Assembly (NCBI GenBank): GCA_000499405.2
Contig: HG738138.1
Span: forward strand, 9,794,888-9,858,887
From: Onchocerca volvulus
Taxonomy: Eukaryota > Nematoda > Chromadorea > Rhabditida > Onchocercidae
Reading direction: 5' to 3'
Length of the DNA: 64,000 nt
The notes beneath the pieces are model-generated. The model was not told the origin of the DNA. It searched no databases and saw nothing but the letters and a program-made list of their open reading frames with translations. This document shows, in pieces, positions 25,201 through 37,673 of this stretch; within the stretch, counting starts at the first letter, position 1; each line of letters opens with the position of its first letter. The translations under genes and the position numbers were made by a program.

Positions 25201-27102
25201 GGCTTACGTTTGCAACCAGGATATACTTATTTGGCACAAGAAATGTCAAGAAAGTCATTAGTTATGCTTGCCTGATCCGCTAGTTCAGCTGGACCATATT
25301 CTCTAACATTTTTCGAAGTAGTGTCTTCCCAAATGTGTGACCAGCTTATGTTCCTTAGCTTGGCTAAATCAAGCAGTATCACGCCACTATTAAAACCACG
25401 TCCCTGTAATCTTATTTCTATTTAAAATAATTCCGCTGAATTTCAAAATCTTTTTCAAAAAATAATGCCAAAATTTAAAATATTTTAAAAGTCAAAAGCC
25501 AATAATTTGTAATTTTTAATTTACGAATAAATAGCTTTTTCTTCCGCTATCTGGAAATATTAATACGTACCCATGCTGGCCAGACAGTTCTTTGGGGTGT
25601 ACTTATATTAAATAAATACCAGTCAGACAAATTTTCCACTAAACCAATAGCTTGTAAATTCGTCATCTTAGAAAAAAACGACCATAGCTGGGCAATATCA
25701 TCCATTATCAATGCATCTGTATCAAGTGCGATTACCTGAAGAATATGGAATTTCTTTAGTTTTAACCACTAAAATTGTAAGAATTGCTCGGTCACTCAAT
25801 TCAATGCACCATCCACTAAATTGCATTGATTAATCGAATAATGACCAGATGGTGACCTTCGCTTTCATGCAGCTGTTAAACTGTCATGTTAAAACCATCA
25901 ACTACTTAAGTTAAAAAGCCAATAAATATATTGTCTGGTCTTGACCACCCAGTATGCGATAGTATATTCTTATTTTGCATCAATCTTCTGGAGGTAAATA
26001 TTCCGTCTTGTTTTGATACTACCTGACTATTATCATTCTGCAATTTGTATATATCGAGTTTGGGAGTCAGCTTTAAATGTTTTTCTTTTTTGCGGTTTTA
26101 ATAAGAAAATAACGATCATGTTCGTAACAATGATAAATTAAAGAGCACCTTATCGACATCAGTAGGCAGAATATCGTTTAAAATAAGTTTCAGAAAGCTG
26201 CATCTGCCTGAATAATGTCGATTCGAAATCCATGAAACGCGATCCAAATATTGCGAAGCATTATAAAAGACCACTTTTACTGCAATATGCTACTACAGAA
26301 GCTATCTTAACCATTCAGCTGAAGTCACGGAAGTCTAATGAAATGTTCGGGAATGAAAACTTGTGGAATGTGTCTCGGCTGGAAAACATTTTCCCAATCT
26401 AGATTTATAAAGATTTGCAGAAAACAATGAAATACAGATTCTGAATGAAACAATGAAAAGAAATAAATTGAAAATGAAGAGCCAACAAATTACTAGCTGG
26501 TAATCGCCATGTATTGAATAACAGCGATATGATTCTCATGGCAATGTCATCGACAAGCAAATGCAAAACAATGGCCTGTTGGCGATAACGGAGAATACTT
26601 TTGATAAGCGTTGATAAAGGATAGCTTAACTGAATACCTCCACATACCACCAATGCCAAATGTAATACCTAAATTAGCCACTTCAAGTGAATCTTTTTCA
26701 AATACTGAATAATTATAATGCATAAAAAAGAACCTGGCAATGTTGCGAATGATATTCATCTCCATTTCCACTTCTTTCTCCATTTGTTAGCACCGCAAGT
26801 TGCTCGAATAAATTAGTGTATCTTTTATGTATGCGAAAATGATATGATACTATAACAACATCAATTTAAAAGATGATATCTATTTCCAAAAATGATTCTT
26901 CCAAATGTATCTATCAATCAACCAATCAATCTGTTTCTCGACCTGCCAATCAAACGCTGTTACTGAACTTTCAAAAACAAGAAATGAAGTAGCAGAAAAA
27001 ACCTTCAATAAAAGTCGATAAATAAAATGCAACAACTACGGCAACTATAGAAATCCATACGCAATAAGAATTTATGCGTCTTCGTTTTTTCTTCATATCA
27101 TT
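22292..27102 (-). CDS. lge-1: LARGE-type bifunctional xylosyl/glucuronyl transferase
   Basis: Fourteen exons, all in phase, give 679 residues: 27096-27003, 26849-26734, 26668-26494, 26279-26149, 25735-25571, 25403-25272, 24946-24821, 24755-24618, 24256-24134, 23682-23479, 23385-23286, 23134-22896, 22795-22668 and 22460-22292. A TTTTCAG acceptor lies six bases before the ATG. It is a type II Golgi protein: a KKKRRR stop-transfer is followed by a signal anchor (about 10-28) and a short stem. The first (GT8, xylosyl) domain starts at LALVVCGG, has HYSG and the DTD metal-binding motif (177-179), then NSGVILL and VHWNSP. The second (GT49, glucuronyl) domain has TTQFSMDRL, the DVD motif (494-496) and [14 protein letters not shown] [21 protein letters not shown] extends xylose-glucuronate chains (matriglycan) on dystroglycan-type acceptors. 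Length is slightly below the vertebrate protein because the stem is short. Exon 6 ends in a GC donor. Both catalytic motifs are intact. Confidence 0.95.
25261..25272 (-). other. GC-AG splice donor in the LARGE gene
   Basis: On the minus strand exon 6 ends GATCAG and the intron begins GCAAGC. The protein alignment across the join (ELADQ then DVINAVI) matches the conserved LADQD-FNAV stretch of the family, so no GT donor nearby can be used without loss of conserved residues. Confidence 0.85.
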
Positions 27103-27911
27103 CTGAAAATTTGATTGCAAACTGAAGTAGTTTGCAAATTTCACCAAATTAATTTACCTAATGGCGAAAAGTACAACATCATCCCAGATCGACTTAATTA
27201 ACTGAACTGTAATAAGTAATTTAATGTGGCACATTATAAAACCGTAGATAAGATGTTCAATGAAATAAATAAATTTACTGGAAATGTCTCCATTTTTCTA
27301 GTTCACACAATAACTTGAAACAGTTCAACAGTTATAATAATTTTCATGACAACACAGCGATTTGCGAAAGGGGCTTGCGATATTAAGTTATTATATTATT
27401 CCAATCACTGATTAGGATGGCGCTGATATAAACTACCTGATTTCTATTCAAGATGTATTTGTGCCTTTCCAGTTCGCTTAATGCTTCTGAAATACTTCTT
27501 GTAGTGATTCCTCATATTATCAATGATTCCTCATACTGTTTTTTTCCATACTTTATAAATAATACATCTGTCCCGAAAATGTAGCCTAGCACTGAAAGGC
27601 ATTTTTGTGACCTATGGATTTGAATAAGTGAATTTTTCGGAATGACTGAACAATGATCTTCAGTCTAACCCTGTCATTTACTGCTTTTTTCTTGCATGGT
27701 TTTGCATAAAAAAGAGATTCACAATACTATACGGTGTACTGGTTGTTACCGTTGCTAAGACTTATATTAGAATTCAGTGCTAAAAAGCGAATAAAATACA
27801 CTTTAGTAACTCTACCAGTTCTTAGCAAAAACTATTCTTTTATCGGATTCATCGCAATACTGACTTGTACTGCACTGCCTCTCTTGCACTGATAGGTTAA
27901 CAAGTGCAGTA
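27103..27911. other. 5' flank of the LARGE gene
   Basis: AT-rich with no exon. It must contain the promoter, but no element stands out. Confidence 0.4.
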
Positions 27912-28370
27912 TGAAGCCAGCAGTTTGATTAAGTGATGCTAATGTCATTTGATGATGTTTGATTTAATTTATTTATGAAACAATAGATAAAGCGCAAAGG
28001 AGAAAGAAGAATGAGAATAGTCCATTGTATAGATTATAATTGAAATTGTGTAAATTGAAGTTAGCAGCGATTCTGCATAGTCTATTTATCCATACTAATA
28101 TTACTTCATGTGAAGACATGAGCTCGTAATCAGTAATTAGGTTCAGGTCATGATCAATAATTAAATTTAAAGTCATTATTTCATTCAGAACTACTATTAA
28201 CTTCAATACTCATATAAAAGATCAATATATTTCAAATTACAATTCTGATTACTATCCATACTAAGTACTATTCGCCTCGCTCGCCCCTTTTACACTTTAC
28301 TTATTGTTTCATAGATAAATTACATCAAACATCATCCGATTATATTAGCATCACAATCTTCTTGTCTTCT
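27912..28370. mobile_element. Foldback / MITE-like element
   Basis: Two arms of about 100 bases, 27912-28012 and 28270-28370, are imperfect reverse complements. The best-matching core pairs ATGATGTTTGATTTAATTTA (27952) with the reverse of TAAATTACATCAAACATCAT (28317), with further pairing in GATGCTAAT and (C/T)AAAG(C/T)G(C/T)AAA blocks on either side. There is no transposase frame between them. The structure fits a non-autonomous DNA element about 460 bases long. Confidence 0.6.
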
Positions 28371-28720
28371 GTTCCCAGAAATTTGCTTTGCATGATGAAA
28401 GACTAGCAATGTGATGGAAAGATTGATTCATTTTGTATCAATGAGAAATTTGCGTGATGCTATATGTAAATAACGATGTTAAGCATCATCTTATATCGTT
28501 ATTAATCCATACACGATAGTGATATAGCAATGTTCTGTGCCGTTATCAAGTGAATTAAAAACTTTTCTAGTACTTCATTTTGCAGAAATTAGTAACTGTT
28601 GTCTTGATATCTCGAAGCCACAGATGGTTGACGAATGAGAAATCAGAAGAATTTTCAGATAGCTTTTCCAAACAAAACAACCATTTCCATGAAAGATGTT
28701 GGGATGAGTTATTTAAAGGT
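28371..28720. other. Flank of the bacterial-type fragment
   Basis: No gene recognised. A short stretch near 28625-28650 (WLTNEK in the same frame as the mdh fragment) may be a further piece of the bacterial gene, separated by about 78 bases that do not fit the family. Confidence 0.35.
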
Positions 28721-28941
28721 GAAATAGTTGAACGTACTCGCAATGATGGCAAAGAAATAATCGATTTACTTAAGTCTGAATCCGCATATTACTCTGCTGC
28801 ATCTTCAGTCATATGCATGCTAGAATCATATCTAAAAGATAGAAGGCGTAGATTACCATGTGCTGCCTATCCTAATGGTGAATATGGTGCAGAAAGCTCA
28901 TTCGATGGTGTTCCTATAATTATTGGAAAAAATGGGATTGA
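28721..28941 (+). pseudogene. mdh: Bacterial-type malate dehydrogenase fragment (Wolbachia-like nuclear transfer)
   Basis: An open stretch of 74 codons reads [20 protein letters not shown], then [20 protein letters not shown] and [14 protein letters not shown], ending IIIGKNGID. This is the C-terminal third of the alphaproteobacterial (LDH-like) malate dehydrogenase, which ends in VPVVIG-x-x-G; it does not resemble animal mitochondrial or cytosolic MDH. The frame continues without homology on both sides, with no start, no catalytic His region and no C-terminal helix, so it is a fragment and not a functional gene. In a filarial-type genome the obvious source is Wolbachia DNA moved to the nucleus. 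It has no internal stop, suggesting recent transfer or chance. Confidence 0.75.
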
Positions 28942-29119
28942 TCCCATTTTCTTTTTTTCTAATTGGTTTCTTGTGGGAAATAGGATGTACGTTTATATAT
29001 AGGACCTGGAATAAGAAATTCTAGGGACAAAAGCGCCAGAAATACACATACAAGAAGAACTAACCATTAGAATACTTCAAACTAACTAAAAATGCTGCAT
29101 CAATATAGAATTAATATGT
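28942..29119. other. Spacer
   Basis: No feature seen between the mdh fragment and the L12-like remnant. Confidence 0.4.
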
Positions 29120-29460
<341 letters not shown>

Positions 29461-32249
29461 TACTATTTGTTAGACTCATCAGTCATTCATTTATCGATTG
29501 GTTCTTATATGAAGAAATCCAGTCAGTGAAAAAAGAGCAATGATTCTAAATCATGCCACTGAAAATATTTATTACATGGTCGGATCCGAACAGAATAAAC
29601 AGGTAATGCATAGTATGCATGTATCTAGGCTTAAATAGGCTTAAACATACCTCAGTGTGTCAAGTATGTCACAAAAAAGACAGGCTAAGAAAAGGGAGTG
29701 CAGGAAAGGTTGCAAATGAGGCATGAGAAACAAAATATTATCTTCTCGGATATTATGAAACATTACCCAGTTAACAAGAAGCTAATCAGAATGCAAATAT
29801 TAACTTAGATAGACGGAATGTGGCATCTTTTAGGATAGCATTCATTGTCCGCATTCTACAAAAACAGTCATTTGGATGAAATTCCACTGAATTGAAAATA
29901 GCAATATTTTGATTCAAAATGAACAGAAATAGAAGGTCTTAAGATAATAGTCTAATTACCTTGCGTGAGATATTCAAGTGGATGAAAATTCATCGAGCTT
30001 TTTGACCTGCTCATTTATCTACCATCTTAGAAAATATTCTATGTAAAGAGCATCAGCTTGAGTAATGGCTTGGATAACTTTCTCACTGGCAAGTGTTAAC
30101 ATACATCATCACCACGAATTGCAATATTCCATTTTAACATAAACTAATAATGCAAGCGGAAGTATTATTCATAGATTGACAGACGAGGAGAAAAGTGTGG
30201 GGACAAGATATGCAAATTCTCCCCTCTAACCGACTTTCCATTAAATAAACGTAAATTTCATATGATCTGTGCTTGTCAGGAAGTTGTGATGAATATATCA
30301 ATCGTCTGATTTGTGTTCTCCTGAGATGGCCATTCCGTCAATGTCATTTGTCATCCAATTGCACAACGCAATGATCCATGGACTATCCGCTCACTGATTA
30401 CTGATAGTACTGACAGATGTTTCTATAAAGATGAAAATAAAGCGTATAAAACATGAAAAAAAGAAATCGGAAGAAAAAAGGAACATGACATGTTGGCCTT
30501 ATAATCGTTCAGTTCATCCGGTAGCAAACTGATCGACAGAATGTGCAGGACGAAAAGCAGCAATAATAGTAGCAGAAGAGGAGGAAGCATGATGGGAATG
30601 AATGGGACGAGGACACTCCCACAGCACTCAAATCATACGAGGATCTACCGATGACCCACAAATAAAGGGACAGTATAAATCGATTGTTGGTGACAATGCC
30701 TGATGTAATGTCGCATTAATTTTTTAATGGTTTTAGAAACTCCCTTCTTTTTTTCATATGGTACTGAATGAGTGAATGATCGATTCTATCTCATTGTTAA
30801 CATTTCTTTTGCTTCTCGCCTCCAATCTCGAAATGGAAAAGTGTGGCCAGTCAAACAGCCAAATAATCAGTGAAGTATTTACATTCTCTGTTGTTTCAAA
30901 TAATTTGATGAACTTCCTTATGCATCAACCAAGAGTACGCTACGCAATATCATTAGAAATTCCTAGAAAACCACTACGCCGAAATATCATTAGAAATTCC
31001 TAGAGAATGTGAATTCCCTCGTCAAAGCACTGCAAGAAAACAATACTTCGGATAGTTATTAAGCGAGCTATCATCGCTTTATATTTTTTTAATATTTCCT
31101 ATTTGGAATCTAATGCTGCAATGTTTCGTAACTTTCAATAACACTTCTCGTTCTTTATAAGTGTATTCGCACTTGAAGTAGATAATGTCTTGCGATCAAC
31201 GACATTAACCATGCTTTTTCGTAGAAAATTTTGCAAAATGTAAAGAATGCTGATTTCATGATAAATGTATTCTCATAAGAGTACTATTCGATTACTACGA
31301 ATAAGCGATTCGTGGTAAATTATAAGAGGAGCAATTCTTCATAAACACGTAGATAAAAGAGAGTGAAAATTATAGCGCCTGAGCTGCTACAGTACTTATC
31401 TATTAGTTTTTCGAAGGTTGTGAATAAACGATGCATAAAGCTTGTTTTACGTAAACTAGTCCTCGAAATTGTAAATTGAAAGTGCATCACTGATAAGTAG
31501 CAATTTATTATAGATTCCATGCCTCACTAATTGTTATCATAATTGTTTGGTATTTACTATGTTGTCATTTGGATGAAGTGTAAGAGAGAATAACAATTTG
31601 ACATTGATACAGATCAGTATGTTCGGGTCCAGCTTTTTTGTTCTTATTTGAAGTGCTTCGTTGAAAATGAATTAGGAAGAATACTAATACTGAGTTATCA
31701 GTACTGAACCTAGGTGAAGTGCTGACAAAACTACCACTTGCACTGATTATTCCTTACAGCAGACTTTTTTTTTTTCCCATAGAAGAGCAGACATCGATTA
31801 AACATTGACCAAAGAAGTTTCAATGATTTTATGCATTTAGTTGTAAAATTTAAGGCAAATTGAAATTTTCAACGAAAAATGATAGCGATGTAGTTGTAAA
31901 TTAATGTCATAACTTGTTTTGGAGCTAATCAGCAGAATAACAGTTTCAATCATCAGAAAAGATGCTTTTTTGATCAAATCAAACAATATTAGTTTTGCCA
32001 TACCAGTTTTCATGCAGCTACCAGTTTCAACATCTTTTTTAATGCCTTTAGTTGGTCAGCAATAGAATCATTCTTATCAATCAACAATATAAACAACCAA
32101 CGATGGTGAACACAAACAGGTAATATTTCACTAGGACACCAGTAAAACGATGCTGAAAATTCGTTTATGTTCGCAACAGCAACTCTTCACTGCCGTATCC
32201 TGCACTTACTTCTATCCTAATTTGCTGTTCTACCAAGCAGTGACATCAA
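29461..32249. other. Intergenic, nothing recognised
   Basis: AT-rich DNA. The only local structure is a duplicated phrase (AATATCATTAGAAATTCCTA at 30947 and 30985). Frames at 30776-31003 and 31320-31520 have no support. Confidence 0.4.
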
Positions 32250-33846
32250 ATGGACATTGCTGTTCTAGTGATAATTATTAGTGCCGCACTGCTTAGTATT
32301 ACTGAAGCTCTTCCAAAAAAGCCATATTATTGGAGTAAGTTCGTAATCATAATAAATATTCGTATTGTCAATAGTTGGAGTCTATAATAGTAACAGCTTA
32401 GATTGCTTCAACACCTTTATATTTTTGTATGGAAAATTTGTAATCTCCTGTCCTCTCTCTCCGTATAAAAAAAATTTCTTAACTGATTTTCTAATTCACT
32501 CTTACTAACAAAAAGGCATCAATTTACAAATCTTGGCAAAAAATGTAGTGCTTTGATTTTCTTAATTTCCACATGTGGTTTCTCAGTAAAATTGCCCTCA
32601 TTAATAAAGTGAATCGAGGAATGTCTCCTCCAGAATTCTTCCTTCATTTGTACAAAAATTAAAGCAATTGCAAAGAAAAAATAAAATGAAGTGGCTGATT
32701 CAAAAATCAAAAACACTTCATTGTTATGAATTAATATCTCCAAACAATACTTAATAGAAGTATTTATTGGTGTCTTTTCGACTATCGCCTCTTATTCACC
32801 TGTGAAACTTTTGTGAAGGAGAGGAGTTTATCAGTGTCAGAGGTTTTCGAAGTAAAAGATATAAATAGCAGTTCACAGGGAATAATTATTGTGATTGGTC
32901 ATCCATGCATTTTAGCAACTCGCAAACTGGAATGTGAGTCCATAGCAGGTCATCGGGTGTCACGCTGTGCCTTACATAATCCAGAATCGAAAACTGAATT
33001 GAACCCTTTATGTTATGAGGAAATTAATGAGGTTAGTAATGTTCATAAAATTGGATTTTATTGCTTAATTTACAAGGAAAAGTGAGCTTTTAAAAACACA
33101 AAGCGAATTGCTTACGACCTTCAACATAAATGGCTGAATAATTCTCATAATCGCAATTATATGGACATTAAAAGATCGAAACAATTCTTAGCAGCTGAAT
33201 ATTTTGATAAGCGGTTGACTTGCAGTTCTAAGCAGACTTCATGGCAAGTACAATATGAATGATGGTACTTGATAAAGCAGTTAACTTTACATATTTTTCA
33301 TGCCAAATAACATTTCCTTAAAAATATCCAAGTTATTCTGCTCTGCCCAACAATTCATAATTTATGTATTAAAAGATGCATTGAATTGGTAAAAAAATTA
33401 ATTAGACAAGGAATGAAACGAAAATTTATTGTCGCATAATGTGTGAAGAATCAGACGATACAACTGTTTTGGCGAAACTACCCACGTGGAATCATGCTTG
33501 TAATATTTACTACAATTATATGCTCGAAAGATTCCGTGAAGATTGGTTGGTTATCCATTGTTATTTTACTGAAAAGGTATTTCTGTATACATCTTTCACA
33601 TTTTTAATGCAACTTTAACTTTCCATAACACGTATGTTGTTATTTGTTGAGAGAATATCAAGCATATGTTTCAGGTATCTGTGGCGTTCAGGCGATTGCC
33701 TCAATACAACCATAACATTCGAAGTGCGATGCGGTTTTGCTCGTGATCCACGAGTGTTTTATCGACAAAACCAGAAATTATTTGAATATGATGATTCAGA
33801 AGATGAGCAGAAACGAGCGAGGAATTGGCGAACTGCTGTTGTTTAG
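32250..33846 (+). CDS. Orphan secreted cysteine-containing protein
   Basis: Four exons agree in phase: 32250-32334, 32835-33035, 33449-33576 and 33652-33846, giving 202 residues. Exon 1 is a signal peptide (MDIAVLVIIISAALLSITEA) with a strong GTAAGT donor. The mature part has Cys in GHPC, KLEC, SRCAL, PLCYEE, NHACN, IHCYF, SICFR, SGDC and VRCGF, suggesting a disulphide-linked fold, and ends in an acidic then basic tail (DDSEDEQKRARNW). An AATAAA lies 20 bases after the stop. I do not recognise the family. Exon 1 and the last exon are the firmest. The joins of exon 3 are less certain: the acceptor for exon 4 was chosen because it keeps frame, while the stronger TTTCAG at 33691 would lead to an early stop. 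Confidence 0.55.
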
Positions 33847-35944
33847 ATGTTGCTCTTTTCATAAAAATAAACACACTAGATTTTCCTTAAAATTCGAAAA
33901 TTTGCAAATCTCTCGGAAGTTTCAAGTAAAGACGGGAAGATATCGAAGATTAGTATTCCCTCAATTTCTCGGAAATATGCCTCGTTGTACTTCCATGTCA
34001 GGTAGTCCTGTTCTCGTATCACGTTATATCTGATCATTATATCTGATTTGTAAATCATGCTTCTGAAATCCGACCAGTTTTATTTCATATATTATCCAAT
34101 TTTCTTTGAAATTCGTTTTGTACACGTTTAATATAACAAGTCCTAAAATTAATTAATAACAATGTACTTAAAGTTTAAAAAGCTAGCTACTAGATGATAA
34201 GACTGTCCGCTGCTCAGTACTATGTGTCTTATTGCTAATATTTTGATAAGCCAGATACGGTTTACAGTGTCAAATAAACCTTACTTCATTGTCTGTTCTT
34301 CTACTTTGATAATTCTTTTTTATCACTGACTATTTTCGTACTCCCATCACAATAGTTTCTTTTAACTTCAACATGTTTACTATGCCGTAAAAAGAATACT
34401 GTAAGAAATTGAAATTGTGTAAAAATTGTTTAAAACTGGCACCGAAAAAAATTGTGTAAATGATCGGGTAATGCCGTGTTTGAACTCATCTATTCGCATA
34501 ATTGTAACATAGAAAAGAAAAGTAAAATGAAAATGATTGGCCAAGCATAGAGTGAAAATTCATAGTATAATATTTTAAAATGGACCTAGTTATTTCCAAA
34601 AGCAATCCGAATAATATGAACATAATGAACGTTTTCGCTGATAATGGAATTTTTCCGTAAAATACTATACATTGATTCCTTTCGAAAGCGATAAAATTTG
34701 TTGCTTCTCATAGTGTTCCGGAACTTCAAATGAACTCCTCATTTCATGCAAAGAAAGTAATACTGTGAACGCACTGAATGAAAGCAACAGACTGCATACT
34801 TTCATAACAATTTAAATCCATGTACTTCAAATTTAAAATCGTAATTATAAAAGTGCCCGTGATAAGGAAGCTTGACTTTTATCGACAAGAAAAACTTCTA
34901 GGCCTATGATTCACTATGTTATGATGATACATTTATCAATCGTGCACGATAGTGAAGTTCTCATGTGAAACTTTAAAGTAGATCTTTTTCTAGTAACGAT
35001 TAATGTTCCGTTTAATAATGATGCAAAGGAATTTGATGTGAAAGATTTAAATTCGTCAGTCATTTATTCTTCTCTGATGCTTTGTCATTTCAAAATTGTC
35101 ACAGCGCAATTAAAGCTTTAAAATTTGTCTTAAATTTACATTATCTCAATAAGTTGTAAATCAACATGTTTTTTTTGCATTAATATGCAAAAAGCAAAAA
35201 AAAAAAAAGCAATGGAATTACATAATAATTTGATAAATTCCTCGATATTTGATCATTTTAAGACTGTACTTCTTTAATATTGAGCTCACAGCTTGAGATC
35301 TGGAAACAAAATTTGCTCTTCTATTTGCAGCGAATTAATTTTTTGATGCTTTAGGAAAGGTACTGCAGACTTATTTCGCTCTCTTACTAAGAAGAAAAGC
35401 CAATCAAACCAATGTAATTTGCCAATTCAGCATAAAGTCCATATCCACAATAAAGGCTTTAAAAATAAAATTTTCTCTTTTCTTAGCTTGAGAAAAATGT
35501 ACCGTTGAAACTGAGCAGTTGGTTAATTAGCTTCATGCTAAGAATTATTCATGGAACATTGTTGCATTATATATTCCATGATCAATCTAATCGGCAAAAT
35601 TGACATTAACAATTCTTATTCTGCCAAAATGATTCGTAAGATTGAAAACTCATATCATAACAGCCATTAAATTCCATTACTTTATTTGATAGTATAGACA
35701 TGTCTTTCTGTTTTTTTCTTTTTTTTTTTTTTTTTTTGCTAGAGCTATCGCTCAGAGCAATAGAGAATGATCTCGGGTGCAGACTTGTCAAACCTTATCG
35801 ATACATCTTCTATCCTTTACAAATTTAGCTATTCGAGATAACGGCATCGCTTTTTCTTACCTGCTTCTTCATCTTTTCTACCTATTAAACATGCTTGAAG
35901 TCTCCTTGCTCTTTTCAGTTCACCTCATCCTGAATCACTACACC
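33847..35944. other. Intergenic, nothing recognised
   Basis: AT-rich, with homopolymer tracts (A near 35190, T near 35711). No supported exon. Confidence 0.4.
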
Positions 35945-36403
35945 TGTTGCTGAAATCGCGAGGATAAAAGAAGGAAATCAGTGATCCCTTTGTTTTAAAT
36001 TTACATTGCATATGTGTAGTAGATTGTGCAGTCATTTTTTGTCTGTCAAGTCAATGAGCTTTAAAAAAGCTCTCTTTCATCATGTGCTAACCACAAGCAC
36101 AATCTCATGCGCACCAAAGGCGCAGGATCCTCCATCCAGGAAGATGAGGATCCCGAATTCAAAAACCATTTCAACGAACAAGCTGCCGTGAGCTCGGTCG
36201 GATGGACCAGCTCGTGGTATACCAATTCTTCTTTTTTCCATAACCTATCTCCCTCCCCCCTTCCCCTTTTTTTTTTGCATTATAATTTCTTCATGATATT
36301 GTCGAAACTGTATTGTTAATGTAATTATTGTAATAGTTGCTACGCACGTTGATTTATAAATTAATCATAATAAAGGTTTAATTACCCAAGTCTGAGGTTT
36401 GTT
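35945..36403 (+). mobile_element. Solo LTR-like element, copy 1
   Basis: It starts TGTTGCTGAAATCGCGAGGA and ends AATAAAGGTTTAATTACCCA followed by AGTCTGAGGTTTG. These ends match the inverted copy at 3801-4166. The middle carries short hairpins: GAGCT/AGCTC (36056-36072), TGTGCT/AGCACA (36083-36101), GCGC/GCGC (36109-36123) and GGATCCTC/GAGGATCC (36125-36153). AATAAA 40 bases before the end fits a polyadenylation signal. No gag-pol sequence flanks it. The short frames across it (36006-36319) are not genes. Confidence 0.6.
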
Positions 36404-36846
36404 CCCAAGTGAGTAAACAACAAAATCGAAGAAATTGTGGGAATTGAAGAACAAAATTCAAACTATTATTTTCTCACTATCAGAAAGAAAAAAAGAAGCG
36501 ACAACACCTGCTCGAGCTTTATTTAACCTCGAAGAGCGGTGGGATCATGTTTTCATAATGTCATGCAGTTGAAATAATGCGAGAGGACGAAATATTGCAG
36601 TGTCATCCTGTGTCTACGGGCCGTGGTTAATCAGTTTGTGATATTTGATTGGCTTGATTTTGTCCTGGTACTTCTTGCATCATTTCATCCTGACGATGTC
36701 CCTTCACGGACACTTGATAACATTTGAAGATTATACGTTGCGTCTCTGAACGCTTACTTCGTAGAAAATGAAGGAAGTTTCTGTGGTAAACAGACGTTTA
36801 TTATGTTTGTTTTGGTATTAATAAAAATTGAATAAATTGCAGGCAG
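36404..36846. other. 5' flank of the PRCC-family gene
   Basis: No exon recognised. A TTGCAG acceptor at 36842 lies just before the ATG of the next gene, so the promoter could be further upstream if the mRNA is trans-spliced. Confidence 0.4.
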
Positions 36847-37639
36847 ATGTTAAGCTTAGTTGATTATGCTGGAAGCGATGACGAAGACACTGATGATTCG
36901 CAGAATGAAGAATGTATTCATGCGGAAGTGGTTTTAAATCCTGCAAAACGTCTGAAATCTACAAACAAAGACGATAGGACGAGAGATGGTTTTTACGATC
37001 AAGAAAATGATCCCGAAGTCGAGCAGCGTGATAGTATTACAAATGCTGGTAAGATTTATCTATGGCATTATTTTAGCTTTTTGACTAATAAAGCATTAAT
37101 GATGAGCATGTAATTTCTTATTGCTTTTTGTTAGCTTACTTTTGCTAGTTTTGTTCCGCTTAATACTCATCTGTGCTGTTATTTTTCGAGAAATAGAGGA
37201 TTCTTACAAAGAATAGGGATGTTTTTTCATAATACGCGTAGTTTCATTTCAGATATTATTGCCATTAATTTAACTTGTTGTTTATTTCTCTAGGAGAAGT
37301 ATCGTCAATCTTGACAAATTTGCCGCCCTCGATACGTATGACAGATAAGTGTGTACAACAGGAAAATGAGTTAGAGGATTTGGTGAAACGAAAAGACTGG
37401 GAACTGAAGCTAGCAAAGAAAGCTGAAAGGAAGCGCAAGCATCATCTGAAACATCTTATAAATAATAGTTCAAAAAACCACCATTTAAGGTTCTTTTTTC
37501 TAAGCTACTTATGGGTCGCTAATTCTCAAGATCTCCTTTTTATTTTGGAATATTTTGCGACTCACATGATTTAACCTAGTTTGCATTTTCCTAAATTTGA
37601 AATGTTTAATTTTTACCATTTCCTCATCTGGAATTTTTC

Positions 37640-37673
<34 letters not shown>

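Noticed and set aside
28580..28720. N-terminal half of the 140-codon frame as part of mdh
   Set aside because: Apart from WLTNEK it does not fit the enzyme; only 28721-28941 is supported.
33692..33760. Using the strong TTTCAG acceptor for the last exon of the secreted gene
   Set aside because: It leads to a stop after about 23 codons in the frame set by exon 3; the weaker upstream acceptor keeps a 65-codon exon open.
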